64,000 nucleotides of DNA from an uncultured Clostridium sp. GTDB taxonomy: Bacteria > Bacillota > Clostridia > TANB77 > CAG-508. Shown one piece after another: positions 21,563 to 33,212 of this stretch. The first letter of the stretch is position 1; each line of letters begins with the position of its first letter. Made by a program: the position numbers and the translations under genes. Where the stretch lies: assembly GCA_945865665.1 (NCBI GenBank), contig CAMBEE010000004.1, positions 57,283 to 121,282 on the forward strand. The letters are read 5' to 3'. The notes beneath the pieces were generated by a model. That model was not told the origin of the DNA, did no database searches, and saw nothing but the letters and a program-made list of their open reading frames with translations.

Positions 21563-22057
21563 ATGGGGTATAATAAAATTAGAAAAATGGACATTTCAGA
21601 TGGACCAGGAGTAAGAGTATCAATATTTATGCAAGGTTGTGCATTTAACTGCAAAAACTGCTTCAATCCAGAAACACATGATTTTAACGGTGGAAAAGAA
21701 TTCACAGATGCAACAATAGATAGAATATTAGAATTATCAGACAATGACAATATTGAAGGACTATCAATATTAGGTGGTGAACCAATGCATCCTAGAAACA
21801 TTGAAAACACTACAAAATTAGCAAAAGCATTTAAAACAAAATATCCTAACAAAAGTGTGTGGGCGTGGTCAGGCTTTAAATTTGATAAAGATTTAAAAGA
21901 TAAAGAAGTTACTAAATATTTGGATGTTTTAGTTGATGGACAATATGTTGACGAATTACATAATCCTACTTTAAAGTGGAAAGGTTCTTCAAATCAAAGA
22001 GTTATTGATGTTCAAAAAAGTTTAAAACAAAATCAAGTTGTATTATTTGAAAAATAA
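21563..22057 (+). CDS. nrdG: Anaerobic ribonucleotide reductase activating protein
   Basis: MQGCAFNCKNCFNPETHDFNGG radical SAM motif, downstream of nrdD. Confidence 0.95.
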   Translation: MGYNKIRKMDISDGPGVRVSIFMQGCAFNCKNCFNPETHDFNGGKEFTDATIDRILELSDNDNIEGLSILGGEPMHPRNIENTTKLAKAFKTKYPNKSVWAWSGFKFDKDLKDKEVTKYLDVLVDGQYVDELHNPTLKWKGSSNQRVIDVQKSLKQNQVVLFEK

Positions 22058-22079
22058 TGTGCCATAATATAAACAAAGT

Positions 22080-22112
22080 AAGGTTGAAAAATTACAATTT
22101 TTCAACCTTTTA
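22080..22112 (+). terminator. Intrinsic terminator
   Basis: aaggttgaaaaattacaatttttcaaccttt. Confidence 0.6.
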
Positions 22113-22135
22113 AAAAGAGAGGAATGTGATTTTTG

Positions 22136-24743
22136 ATGGCAAATACTAAAGAAGATGTAGACATAAATAAAATGTATGCAAATGAAAGCAAAATAAGTAA
22201 AGATGAGTTTATACAAAAATACAAAATAACAGAAAACGGAATAACAAACGAAGAAGCAGAAGCAAAATTTCGAAGATTAGGACCAAACGAAATAAGACAA
22301 GCAAAACCTAAAAAGTGGTATAACTATTTTTGGGAAAGTTTGGTCACACCATTTAATTGCATATTAATTGGAATTGCACTTATATTAATTTATACAGACG
22401 TGATTTTGGCTGAAGCACCAAGTTATGCAAATATTATAGTAATAGCAATATTAGTAATAGCAAGTACTTTATTAGATTTCTTTGAAGAATATAGGTCAAA
22501 TAAAGCAGCAGAAAAATTAAAGAAAATGGTTGCAACAAAAACAACAGTAATTAGAAATGGACAAAAGCTAGATATTCCAATTAAAGATGTAGTAATAGGT
22601 GATACTGTTGTGTTGTCTGCAGGAAGTATGATACCAGCAGATTTAAGAGTAATTGAAGCAAAAGACTTATATGTTGGGCAGTCATCTTTAACAGGTGAAT
22701 CTGACAGTATTAAGAAAACTGTAGAATTAGAAGATAAAGAAGATGAAATAGATAACATATCAGATTTTGATAATATTTGTTTTATGGGAACAAATGTAGT
22801 ATCAGGTTCAGCAAAAGGCGTTGTTATAAAAACAGCAGATTCAACATATTTTGGAAAAATAGCACACACAATAACTGCTGGAAAAGATAAAACAGCATTT
22901 CAAAAAGGAATTGAAAACATAAGTAGATTGTTAATAAAATTTATGTTGTTTATGATACCATTAGTATTTGTTATAAATGTAGAAAAACATGAATTTGTAA
23001 CAGCATTTACATTTGCAGTTGCAATAGCAATATGTATAACACCACTATTATTGCCAGTAATTTTATCATCAAGTTTATCAAAAGGTGCAATAAGAATGTC
23101 AAAAAAGAAAACCATTGTTAAAAAACTTGATTCAATTCAAAATTTTGGAGCAATGAACATCTTATGTACAGACAAAACAGGAACATTGACTGAAGATAAA
23201 ATTGTACTTGAAAGATATTTGGATATAAATGGTGATGAAGATATAAGAGTTTTGAAACACGCATTTCTAAATTCATATTTTCAAACTGGATTAAAAGGAA
23301 GCATTGATGAAGCGGTAATAAAAAGAGCTTCTGAAAACAATTTGATGGAACTTACAGAAAAATATAAAATAATAGACGAAATACCATTTGATTTTTCTAG
23401 AAGACGCTTATCAGTTATTGTATCAGATGGAGAAAAAAGACAATTAATTACAAAAGGTGCAGTAGAAGAAATATTGAGCATCTGTACTATGGTTGATTAT
23501 AAAGGACAAGTTAGCAAAATAACAAAAGAAATTAAAGACAATATCAAAAAAATTAGTAAACAATTAAACAAAGAAGGGTTAAGAGTTGTTGCTGTATGTC
23601 AAAAAAATGATATGGAAAATAAATCAAATTTTGAAGTATCAGACGAAAAAAATATGATATTGCTTGGATTTATAGGATTTTTAGACCCACCAAAAGAAAG
23701 TGCGAAAGAATCTATCAAAAGACTAAATAAAGCAGGAATTAGAGTTATAGTTCTTACTGGTGATAATGCTGATGTAACAAGATGTGTATGCGAAAAGGTA
23801 GGAATAAATTCTAGAAATATTGTATTAGGAAGTCAAATTGAAAAGCTTCCAGATATGGGAGTAATACGATTATTAAAGAAGACAAATATATTTGCAAAAC
23901 TTTCTCCAATACAAAAAGCCAGAATTGTAAGACTATTAAGACAAAATGGAAATGTAGTAGGCTATATGGGAGATGGAATAAATGACAGCCCATCATTAAC
24001 AAACTCAGATGTAGGTGTATCAGTAGATACAGCTGTTGATATTGCAAAAGAGTCTGCAGACATCATTTTACTTGAAAAAGATTTAAATGTTTTATTAGAT
24101 GGTGTAGAAGAGCGGAAGACGTACATTTGTAAACTTAATGAAATATATCAAAATGGCAACGAGTTTCAACTTTGGAGAAGTTGTATCTGTAATTGTAGCA
24201 AGTATATTTTTGCCATTTTTACCAGAAACGCCAATTCAATTACTAGTTGAAGGTTTGATATACGACTTTGGTCAAATGACATTACCATTTGATCATGTTG
24301 ACAAAGAGCAGTTAGAAAAACCAAAGAAACTAGATATCAAGAGTTTAAAAAGATTTATGCTATTTATGGGACCAGTAAGTTCAGCATTTGACATTGTTGT
24401 ATTTTTAACATTATGGTTTGTATTTAAATTAAGAGATGTATCACATTTTCAAACTATTTGGTTTACTTACAGCATAGTTTCAAACTTAGTAGGAATGCAT
24501 ATAATAAGAACTGCAAAAGTTCCGTTCATTCAAAGTAATGCTCATAAATATGTATATGCATCATCAATTCTATTGATATTAGTTGGTATTGTTGTGCCAT
24601 TTACAACTTTAGGCAATGCAATTGGACTTGTACCTATTGGTGCAAAATATTTGTTTATGATTTTTGTTGTTACATTTTTGTATTGTATTATTGCTTCTTT
24701 TGCAAAGAGAGTGTATATTAAAAAATATAAAGAGTGGATTTAA
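22136..24743 (+). CDS. P-type cation-transporting ATPase (MgtA-like); frame break at CGG 24113-24115
   Basis: DKTGTLT, TGES, GDGINDSPSL; skipping the C joins ...LLDGVEE to GRRTFVNLMKYIKMATSFNFGEVVSVIVASIFLPFLPETPIQLL. Confidence 0.9.
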
Positions 24744-24777
24744 TGAGACAAGTGGGACAGTCCTAATTTGTCTCATT
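24742..24777. repeat. Dispersed palindromic element copy (GGGACAGTCC core)
   Basis: aatgagacaagtgggacagtcctaatttgtctcatt. Confidence 0.75.
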
Positions 24778-24924
24778 CTTTTGTTGTATTTTGTTGAAAA
24801 TTATTATTTATTTTTATTGACTTTTTCTTTTATTAAATGTAAAATATGAATTGATATATATACAATATTGTGTATAAATATTTTTATTTTTAATTGGGAA
24901 AAATAACAAAGGAGGAAAACAAAA

Positions 24925-25597
<673 letters not shown>

Positions 25598-25773
25598 AAT
25601 TACGAGAATTTAATTGAGGGGGAATATTATTGATTTTTGTTGCATTAGCAATAATAAAAAAAACCTGTTTTATAATAATTAAAGCAACAAATTCAACACA
25701 AAAATATATACACATATAAAAATCAAATATATAATATTTGTGAACGAAACAAAATTATAAAGGAGATTTTTAT

Positions 25774-25827
25774 ATGTGTTTAATTAGTTTTAACATAATG
25801 TTACAATTCAAGGTTTATAAATTATAA
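25774..25827 (+). CDS. Possible 17-aa small peptide
   Basis: RBS aaaggaga, MCLISFNIMLQFKVYKL*. Confidence 0.25.
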   Translation: MCLISFNIMLQFKVYKL

Positions 25828-26002
25828 AAAATGAAATAAATGATTAATTTCAAAAATATATATTTTATTATACTGTGAATAGTAACACATAATCGAAGCA
25901 GAAATAAAAAAATAATTGGTAAATTTTCCAAAATATGATATAAATAACATAAAATTTTTAAAGCCTAATAAAATTAAATATAAAAACTTAGGAGATGAAA
26001 AT

Positions 26003-26569
26003 ATGGGAATAATAGAACTAATATTATTAGGCATAGGACTTGGAATGGACGCATTTGCAGTATCAATATGCAAAGGAATATCAATGAAAAAAATGGACTG
26101 GAAAAAAGCATGCATAATAGGTCTATATTTTGGTGGATTCCAAGCAATAATGCCAGTTATAGGCTATTTTTTAGGTTCAACATTTGAAAACTTTATAACA
26201 AATTTTGACCACTGGATTGCATTCATTTTATTAGCAATAATCGGTGGAAATATGATAAAAGAATCATTTAGCAAAGAAAGTGAAAATATAAGTAGTGATG
26301 TAGGCTTTAAAACTATGATTATATTAGCAATTGCAACAAGTATAGATGCACTAGTAGTAGGAATAACATTTGCATTTTTCAATGTTAATTTAATTTTTGC
26401 AATAACACTTATAGGAACAATTACATTTGTATTATCAGTAATTGGAACAAAAGTAGGAAATAGATTTGGAGACAAATACGAAAATAAAGCAGAATTTGTA
26501 GGTGGAATTATTCTTATTTTATTAGGGCTAAAAATATTATTAGAACATTTAGGAATATTGAATTTTTAG
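26003..26569 (+). CDS. mntP: Manganese efflux pump
   Basis: [25 protein letters not shown]...; RBS ggaga. Confidence 0.9.
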   Translation: MGIIELILLGIGLGMDAFAVSICKGISMKKMDWKKACIIGLYFGGFQAIMPVIGYFLGSTFENFITNFDHWIAFILLAIIGGNMIKESFSKESENISSDVGFKTMIILAIATSIDALVVGITFAFFNVNLIFAITLIGTITFVLSVIGTKVGNRFGDKYENKAEFVGGIILILLGLKILLEHLGILNF

Positions 26570-26623
26570 CAATATCATGGATGAATGCAAAAGAAGGTCG
26601 AAAAGGAGAATTAACAGAAATTA

Positions 26624-26652
26624 AAGGAGAGTGCTAGTGCACACTCCTTTTA
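26624..26652 (+). terminator. Hairpin terminator-like element
   Basis: aaaggagagtgctagtgcacactccttt. Confidence 0.5.
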
Positions 26653-26679
26653 AACTGCCGGTATTTAAACAAAAAATTA

Positions 26680-26720
26680 TATATACCCCCATATTTACAA
26701 ATACCCCTAATGGGTATATA
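26680..26720. promoter_or_regulatory. Putative CsoR copper operator
   Basis: atatacccccatatttacaaatacccctaatgggtatat upstream of csoR-like gene. Confidence 0.6.
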
Positions 26721-26810
26721 ATAATTAAGAAAATCAAACTAATTATTAAAAAAGTTCTATGACTTATTCATGAATTATAACCATTAGTGTTTGAGAAAGG
26801 AAGTAATAAA

Positions 26811-27080
26811 ATGGAAGAATGTAAACACAAGAAAACACTTAGAGGAGAAGACGAAAAGAAACTAATAATAAATAGATTGAGTAGAATAGAGGGGCAATTA
26901 GCAGGAATAAAAAGAATGGTAGAAAAAGACACATACTGCAATAATATTTTGATACAATTATCTGCGGCGCAAAATTCATTGAAAAGTCTATCAAATCATA
27001 TATTAGAACAACATTTATATACATGTGTATCAGAAGACATAGAAAATGGAAATATAGAAGTAATAGACGAATTAATATGA
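26811..27080 (+). CDS. csoR: CsoR-family metal-sensing repressor
   Basis: RLSRIEGQLAGIKRMVEKDTYCNNILIQLSAAQNSLKSL. Confidence 0.9.
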   Translation: MEECKHKKTLRGEDEKKLIINRLSRIEGQLAGIKRMVEKDTYCNNILIQLSAAQNSLKSLSNHILEQHLYTCVSEDIENGNIEVIDELI

Positions 27081-27154
27081 CTTTTTAAAAGGTTCAACAA
27101 ATAAGAAAATAACATAAAAAAGTATGTTATTAAAAATTCGAGGAGGAAAATATA

Positions 27155-27361
27155 ATGAAAGAAACAAATTTAAAAATAGAAGGAATGCACTGTGCAGGAT
27201 GTTCAACAAGATTAGAGAAAGTATTAAACAATTTAGAGGGAGTAGAAACAGCAAAAGTTAGTTTAGAAGAAAAGAAAGCAACAATAAAATATGACGAAAC
27301 AAAAATCAATATAGAAAACATTAAAGAGGCAATTGAAGATGCAGGTTTCAAAGGAGAATAA
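27155..27361 (+). CDS. copZ: Heavy-metal-associated (HMA) copper chaperone
   Basis: IEGMHCAGCSTRLEKVLNNLEGV. Confidence 0.9.
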   Translation: MKETNLKIEGMHCAGCSTRLEKVLNNLEGVETAKVSLEEKKATIKYDETKINIENIKEAIEDAGFKGE

Positions 27362-27366
27362 TTACT

Positions 27367-29565
27367 ATGAAAAAAGTATTATTAAAAATTGATGGAATGA
27401 CTTGTAGTGCTTGCTCAACAGGACTAGAAAAATACCTAAACAAGCAAGACGGAATAAAACAAGCAACAGTAAATTTAATAATGAATAATGCAAACATAGA
27501 ATATGACGAAAAAAAACTAACACTAGAACAAGTAGAAAAATTTGTAGAAAAAGCCGGATTCACAAGTTTAGGAATAGACAATTTTGAAAAAGAAGAAAAG
27601 AAAAAGTCAAATGAAAAATACAAACTAATAGCAATAACAATAATATCAATATTAGTATTATATATATCAATGTCACATATGGTAGGTTTGCCGGTAATTC
27701 CATTCTTAAATATGATGACCCATCCAGTAAATTATGCAATATCACTATTTATTTTAACAACAATAGTATTAATTTTAGGAAAAGACATAATAAAAAATGG
27801 ATATAAAAATTTAATACACAAAACCCCCAATATGGACACACTAGTAATGATAGGAGTTTTAGCAAGTTATATTTACAGTATATATGGAACAATTCAAATT
27901 TTAAAAGGACATGCAATGAATGTAGAAAGTTTATATTTTGAATCAGCGGCAATAGTAATATTTTTTATAGAAATTGGAAGATATGTAGAAAATAAAAATA
28001 AAGATAAAACTAAAGAAGCATTGCAACAATTAATGACAATAACTCCAAATAATGCAGTAATTTTGAGAGATGGACAAGAGGTCACAGTAACATTAGATGA
28101 AATTCAAAAAGGTGACATTATAATATGTAAGCCAGGAGAAAAAATTGCAGTTGATGGAGAAATAACTGAAGGAACAACACATATTAATGAATCATTTATA
28201 ACAGGTGAGAGTGTACCAGTAAAAAGAGAAAAAGGTTCAAAAGTAATTGCTGGAAGCATAAATTATGAAGGAACGATAAAATATAAAGCAGAAAAAATCG
28301 GTAAAGAATCAACTGTTTCAGAAATCGTAAGACTTGTAACACAAGCCACAAGCACAAAAGCGCCAATAGCAAAAATTGCAGACAAAATAAGCGGATACTT
28401 TGTACCAGTAGTTTTGGTAATTGCAGTTTTAGCATTTATTTTATGGTTGCTAATTTCAAAAAATGCAGCAACTGCAATAAACATATTTGTAAGCATATTA
28501 GTTGTAGCATGTCCATGCAGCTTAGGTTTAGCAACACCACTTGCAATAGTTATTGCATCAGGTAATGCAAGTAAAAAGGGAATATTAATAAAAACAAGTG
28601 AAACACTAGAAAATGCACATAAGGCAAAAATAATTTGCTTTGATAAAACAGGAACACTAACAAAAGGCGAATTGAGTATTTCAAAAATATATAATTACAG
28701 CAATATAGAAGAGAATGAAATATTAAAAGATGTGGCAAGTATAGAGAATAAATCAGAACATCCAATAGCAAGAGCAATTGTAAAAAAAGCACAAGAAGAA
28801 AAAATAAAACTAGAAGAAATGAAAGAATTTAAAGCAATACCAGGATTTGGAGTTGAAGGAATCACACAGAACGGAGATAAATACCTAATTGGTAATAAAA
28901 AATTAATGACAGAAAATAATATCAAAATAGATAATGAACAAGACGAAAAGAACTTGGTAAATCAAGGAAATAGTATTTTATTTGTTAGCCTAAATAATAA
29001 ATTAATAGCATTAATTGGAGTAAAAGATATTCTAAAAGAAAATGTTATTGATGTAATACAAAAATTAAAAAATAGAAATATTGATATTGTAATGCTTACA
29101 GGTGACAATGAAAAAACTGCAGAAATAATAGCAAAAGAAATTGGAATAAATAAGGTTATCTCAAATGTCACACCAAAAGAAAAATCAGAACAAATAAAAA
29201 AATTAAAAGAAAATGGACTTGTAATGATGTGTGGTGATGGAATAAATGATAGTGTAAGCCTTGTAACAGCAGATATTGGTGTATCAGTTTCAAACGGCAC
29301 AGACATCGCTATAGATTCCTCACAAGTAGTTCTTATGAATGATAACTTGGAAAAGATTAATGATTTAATTGAAATTAGTAGAAAGACTATAAGAAATATA
29401 AAACAAAATTTATTCTGGACGTTTTTCTACAATATTTGTATGATTCCAATTGCTTGTGGTGTTTTACAACCGTTTGGAATTACTATGAATCCAATGATTG
29501 CGGCATTTGCAATGACGATTAGCAGTTTGACTGTTGTGTTAAATGCTTTGAGGTTGAGAATCTAA
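27367..29565 (+). CDS. copA: Copper-translocating P1B-type ATPase
   Basis: HMA MTCSACS, CPC motif (VACPCSLGLATPLAI), DKTGTLT, SEHPIA. Confidence 0.95.
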   Translation: MKKVLLKIDGMTCSACSTGLEKYLNKQDGIKQATVNLIMNNANIEYDEKKLTLEQVEKFVEKAGFTSLGIDNFEKEEKKKSNEKYKLIAITIISILVLYISMSHMVGLPVIPFLNMMTHPVNYAISLFILTTIVLILGKDIIKNGYKNLIHKTPNMDTLVMIGVLASYIYSIYGTIQILKGHAMNVESLYFESAAIVIFFIEIGRYVENKNKDKTKEALQQLMTITPNNAVILRDGQEVTVTLDEIQKGDIIICKPGEKIAVDGEITEGTTHINESFITGESVPVKREKGSKVIAGSINYEGTIKYKAEKIGKESTVSEIVRLVTQATSTKAPIAKIADKISGYFVPVVLVIAVLAFILWLLISKNAATAINIFVSILVVACPCSLGLATPLAIVIASGNASKKGILIKTSETLENAHKAKIICFDKTGTLTKGELSISKIYNYSNIEENEILKDVASIENKSEHPIARAIVKKAQEEKIKLEEMKEFKAIPGFGVEGITQNGDKYLIGNKKLMTENNIKIDNEQDEKNLVNQGNSILFVSLNNKLIALIGVKDILKENVIDVIQKLKNRNIDIVMLTGDNEKTAEIIAKEIGINKVISNVTPKEKSEQIKKLKENGLVMMCGDGINDSVSLVTADIGVSVSNGTDIAIDSSQVVLMNDNLEKINDLIEISRKTIRNIKQNLFWTFFYNICMIPIACGVLQPFGITMNPMIAAFAMTISSLTVVLNALRLRI

Positions 29566-29601
29566 AAAATGTGGGACAGTTAAAATCTGTCTCACATTTT
29601 T
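29565..29601. repeat. Dispersed palindromic element / terminator copy
   Basis: aaaaatgtgggacagttaaaatctgtctcacattttt. Confidence 0.7.
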
Positions 29602-29645
29602 GTTCCTTTTTTGTCAGAAATATATTATTCTGAAAAAAAATTATA

Positions 29646-30776
29646 CTAGAGAATTTCTAAATACAAAAATGCAAATAAAACAGCCAATATAATTGCAACA
29701 AAAACAACAAACAAAATAATCACAGACTGAATATCAGTAAAATCATAAGAAATAGTTTTTTTAGAATCCCCAATATTATCATTAGTAATTTTAAAAGAAT
29801 CAGTTGCAGCAACATTATAAGTTTTGTTATCAATAGTTATAGGTGAACCATTGCTAGTTCCAGGATCCAAGGATTCAATAGAACCACTAACTAAAAGAGT
29901 ATTAATTTTATTAATAACACCTGTAACAGATTTGTCTTCAGTCTCTCCACCTACATAAAACTTTCCAATAGAAGAACCAGCAACTTTAACAGTAGCATTA
30001 TCTAAAACACCACTATTAACAGTTTGGTAAACACCAATATTGCCACCTGTCAACTTAACATTTGCAGTACCAGTATATCCATTAGAACCACCAGCAGTAA
30101 CATAAGAATTACTCATATCACCATCAGATATTGTAAGATTAACAGTACCAGTATATGAATAACCTTGGCCACCACCAAAAACTCCATAAGTTACTTTGCC
30201 ACCAGAGATTGTGACATTTGCAATTTCTGTTCTATTTGGAGAATTCTCACTATCTTCTTTAGTTCCAACAGAATAATTTACACCATCAATTTTTCCACTT
30301 GCCATACCGCCACCTTGAACAGTCAAAGCAGTACTGCCATTCATTTGTATATTTGATTCGTTAACTTTTGCATTAAAATATCCACCACCAGCAACAGCAT
30401 TTGAAATAGTACCACCATTTATTATGACATTTGCAGTTGTAACAGTAGAAGATTTATCAGCAGTATATCCAAGTCCACCAGCAACTAAATTTTGAACAAT
30501 TCCATTTTCCATAGTGATTTGAGAAGATTCATAGTTACTACCATTTCCACCGCCAAAAACACTTACAGTATTTGGAACAATTTGACTTCCGCCATCCCAA
30601 GTAATGGTTGTATTTCCGTCAACTTCAGAAATAATAATAGGAGTACCATTTGCAAAAAATGCACCTTGATTATTGTTATAAGTGCTGTCATATGAAGGTG
30701 ATTCAGCTGCATAAGATGGAATGTTTATTAGTCCAAATGTTGCAATTAAAGCCAAAAAGCAAAATAATTTTTTCAT
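29646..30776 (-). CDS. Secreted, C-terminally membrane-anchored glycine-rich repeat protein
   Basis: Signal peptide MKKLFCFLALIATFGLINIPSYA; repeats of GGG-containing strands; C-terminal TM. Confidence 0.65.
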   Translation of the reverse strand: MKKLFCFLALIATFGLINIPSYAAESPSYDSTYNNNQGAFFANGTPIIISEVDGNTTITWDGGSQIVPNTVSVFGGGNGSNYESSQITMENGIVQNLVAGGLGYTADKSSTVTTANVIINGGTISNAVAGGGYFNAKVNESNIQMNGSTALTVQGGGMASGKIDGVNYSVGTKEDSENSPNRTEIANVTISGGKVTYGVFGGGQGYSYTGTVNLTISDGDMSNSYVTAGGSNGYTGTANVKLTGGNIGVYQTVNSGVLDNATVKVAGSSIGKFYVGGETEDKSVTGVINKINTLLVSGSIESLDPGTSNGSPITIDNKTYNVAATDSFKITNDNIGDSKKTISYDFTDIQSVIILFVVFVAIILAVLFAFLYLEIL

Positions 30777-30902
30777 TTAATTCATCCTTCCTTTGCATAT
30801 AAGATATGCTTATAATATAATATGAAATAAGTCATATTTAGTTGATAAGTATCTGCTTTTATGATATATATTAATAAAATATTTAAATAGGTGAAATTTG
30901 AT

Positions 30903-31457
30903 ATGGAATATAAAGATAACAAAAATAGATGCAAGTGGTGTAATCCCAAAAATGAATTATACATAAAATATCACGATGAAGAATGGGGACAACCGTCATA
31001 TGAAGATAAATATTTATTTGAAATGTTAATACTAGAATCATTTCAAGCAGGTTTGTCATGGGAATGCGTTCTAAATAAAAGGGAAGCTTTTAAAGAAGCA
31101 TTTGATAATTTTGATATAGATAAAATAGTTAACTATGATGAAAGAAAAATTCAAGAGTTATTAAAAAATTATAACATAATTAGAAATAAACTAAAAATAA
31201 ATGCGACAATAAATAATAGTAAGATATTTAAAGAGATACAAAAAGAATATAAAACTTTTTCTGATTATATATGGCATTTTACAGAAAATAAAATTGTATA
31301 TGAAACAGATAAAACAAGTTCAGAATTATCAGATGCAATTTCAAAAGACTTAAAAAAGCGTGGAATGAAATTTGTGGGAACAACAATTATTTACTCTTAT
31401 TTGCAAGCAATTGGAGTGATATATTCACACGAAGAAGGATGTTTTTTTAAAAAATAA
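30903..31457 (+). CDS. tag: DNA-3-methyladenine glycosylase I
   Basis: CKWCNPKNELYIKYHDEEWGQPSYEDKYLFEMLILESFQAGLSW. Confidence 0.93.
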   Translation: MEYKDNKNRCKWCNPKNELYIKYHDEEWGQPSYEDKYLFEMLILESFQAGLSWECVLNKREAFKEAFDNFDIDKIVNYDERKIQELLKNYNIIRNKLKINATINNSKIFKEIQKEYKTFSDYIWHFTENKIVYETDKTSSELSDAISKDLKKRGMKFVGTTIIYSYLQAIGVIYSHEEGCFFKK

Positions 31458-31520
31458 TTGATAAAATATTTTTTATATGGTAAAATTTATACACAAAAAC
31501 AAAAGAAAAGGGGAAAAATT

Positions 31521-32282
31521 ATGGAACAAATAAAAACAGGACAAAAAGTAGAGAAAAAAACAAAAATATTTAAAAAGGTGTTATTAGTATTGTTGATAAT
31601 TTTATGTGTATTGTTGGTTGTTTTTGTAAGGAGAGCATCAATACTTGCGACAATAGACAAAAAAGTATCAGACTGTGAAAATAATAGCAATAATTTTTAT
31701 ATAAAATCAGTTTATCAAAGTAAAAATAAAAATTTTACAACCGAAATATATGTAAAAGATGAAATAAACAAATTAGTAATGGAAAACACAAATCAAGATG
31801 GTAAAAAAATAAAAATCACAGAAATAACATATCCAGAAGAAAGAAAAGTGTTTACAGAGGTTGAAAATTCAAAAACAATGAATGATTATAAGGGAAAAAC
31901 AGCAGTAAGAGGAGCACATATGGAAAATCAAGTTGAGGCATCACATACGACACTTATGAATCCAGCATATAGTACAGCAATAAATGAAAGGATTATAAAT
32001 GCAATAGGTACAAGAATAAAATCTGTAAAAATAGATGGAAAAGATTGCTATGAATTGTCTAGTTTAACAAATACGAATTTTTTATATGACGTGAACACGA
32101 CCAAAATGTTAATATATGTAGAGAAGAATACGGGGTTGACTCTAAAAATGGTTCAGGAGATAAAAGAAAATGGTGAAACAAAACAAATTGTGAGAAACTA
32201 TGAATACAAATTTAATCAAGTAACTGATGAAGAGGTAAAGGAACCAGACAATTCTGAATACAAAATGCAAGAAAATAGTTAA
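31521..32282 (+). CDS. Membrane-anchored hypothetical protein
   Basis: N-terminal TM, RBS aagggg. Confidence 0.6.
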   Translation: MEQIKTGQKVEKKTKIFKKVLLVLLIILCVLLVVFVRRASILATIDKKVSDCENNSNNFYIKSVYQSKNKNFTTEIYVKDEINKLVMENTNQDGKKIKITEITYPEERKVFTEVENSKTMNDYKGKTAVRGAHMENQVEASHTTLMNPAYSTAINERIINAIGTRIKSVKIDGKDCYELSSLTNTNFLYDVNTTKMLIYVEKNTGLTLKMVQEIKENGETKQIVRNYEYKFNQVTDEEVKEPDNSEYKMQENS

Positions 32283-32380
32283 AAACACTACACAAATCAA
32301 ATAAAATGTGATAAAATAAATAAGATTTATAAAAATAGAAAATTTTAAACAAATAAAAACAAAATAAAGGAGGAATTAAA

Positions 32381-33100
32381 ATGTCAGGACATAGCAAATG
32401 GCACAACATACAAGCAAAAAAAGGAAAAGCAGATGCAGCAAGAGGAAAAATATTCACAAAATTAGGAAGAGAACTACTAATAGCAACAAAAGAAGGTGGA
32501 CCAGACCCAGCAGGAAACTCAAAATTAAAAGCAGTTATAGCAAAATGTAAAGCAGCAAACATGCCAAACGACACAATAAACAACGCAATTAAAAAAGCAT
32601 CAACAAGTAACGAAAACTACGAAGAAATAGTATATGAAGGATATGGACCAAACGGAGTTGCAGTAATTGTAGAAGCATCAACAGACAACAAAAACAGAAC
32701 AGCAGCAGACGTAAGACACGTATTTGACAAAGCAGGTGGAAATTTAGGAACAACAGGATGCGTATCATACATGTTCAATAAAAAAGGCGTAATAGTAATA
32801 GAAAAAGCATCAACAGAAATGTCAGAAGACGATGTAATGATGTTAGCACTAGATGCCGGAGCAGAAGATTTTTCAGCAGACGAAGAAGTATATGAAATAA
32901 CAACAGAACCTTCAGATTTTACACAAGTAAGTGAAAAATTAGAAGAGGCTGGATTAGAATTCTTAGAAGCAGGTGTTCAAATGGTTCCAACTACAACAGT
33001 TCAATTAGATGAAAAAGGTGTAGAAAAAATGGAAAGACTAATAGAAAGACTTGACGAACTTGATGATGTAGCAAACATCTATCATAACTGGGAAGAATAA
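32381..33100 (+). CDS. yebC: YebC/PmpR-family protein
   Basis: [31 protein letters not shown]. Confidence 0.95.
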   Translation: MSGHSKWHNIQAKKGKADAARGKIFTKLGRELLIATKEGGPDPAGNSKLKAVIAKCKAANMPNDTINNAIKKASTSNENYEEIVYEGYGPNGVAVIVEASTDNKNRTAADVRHVFDKAGGNLGTTGCVSYMFNKKGVIVIEKASTEMSEDDVMMLALDAGAEDFSADEEVYEITTEPSDFTQVSEKLEEAGLEFLEAGVQMVPTTTVQLDEKGVEKMERLIERLDELDDVANIYHNWEE

Positions 33101-33103
33101 AAA

Positions 33104-33197
33104 ATTAGGGATTGGGGGACAGGTCTTCAATCCCGATTTTTTTAAGTAATATAAAAATTTAAAATAGAGATTAAAAACCTGTCACTCAATTTCTAAT
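33104..33197. repeat. Dispersed palindromic element copy (GGGGACAGGT core)
   Basis: attagggattgggggacaggt ... acctgtcactcaatttctaat plus internal terminator. Confidence 0.6.
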
Positions 33198-33212
33198 TTT
33201 TAGGAGATGTTT

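Noticed and set aside
25600-26000. Riboswitch (yybP-ykoY type) upstream of mntP
   Set aside because: No recognisable conserved motif seen by eye; region is AT-rich without convincing structure.
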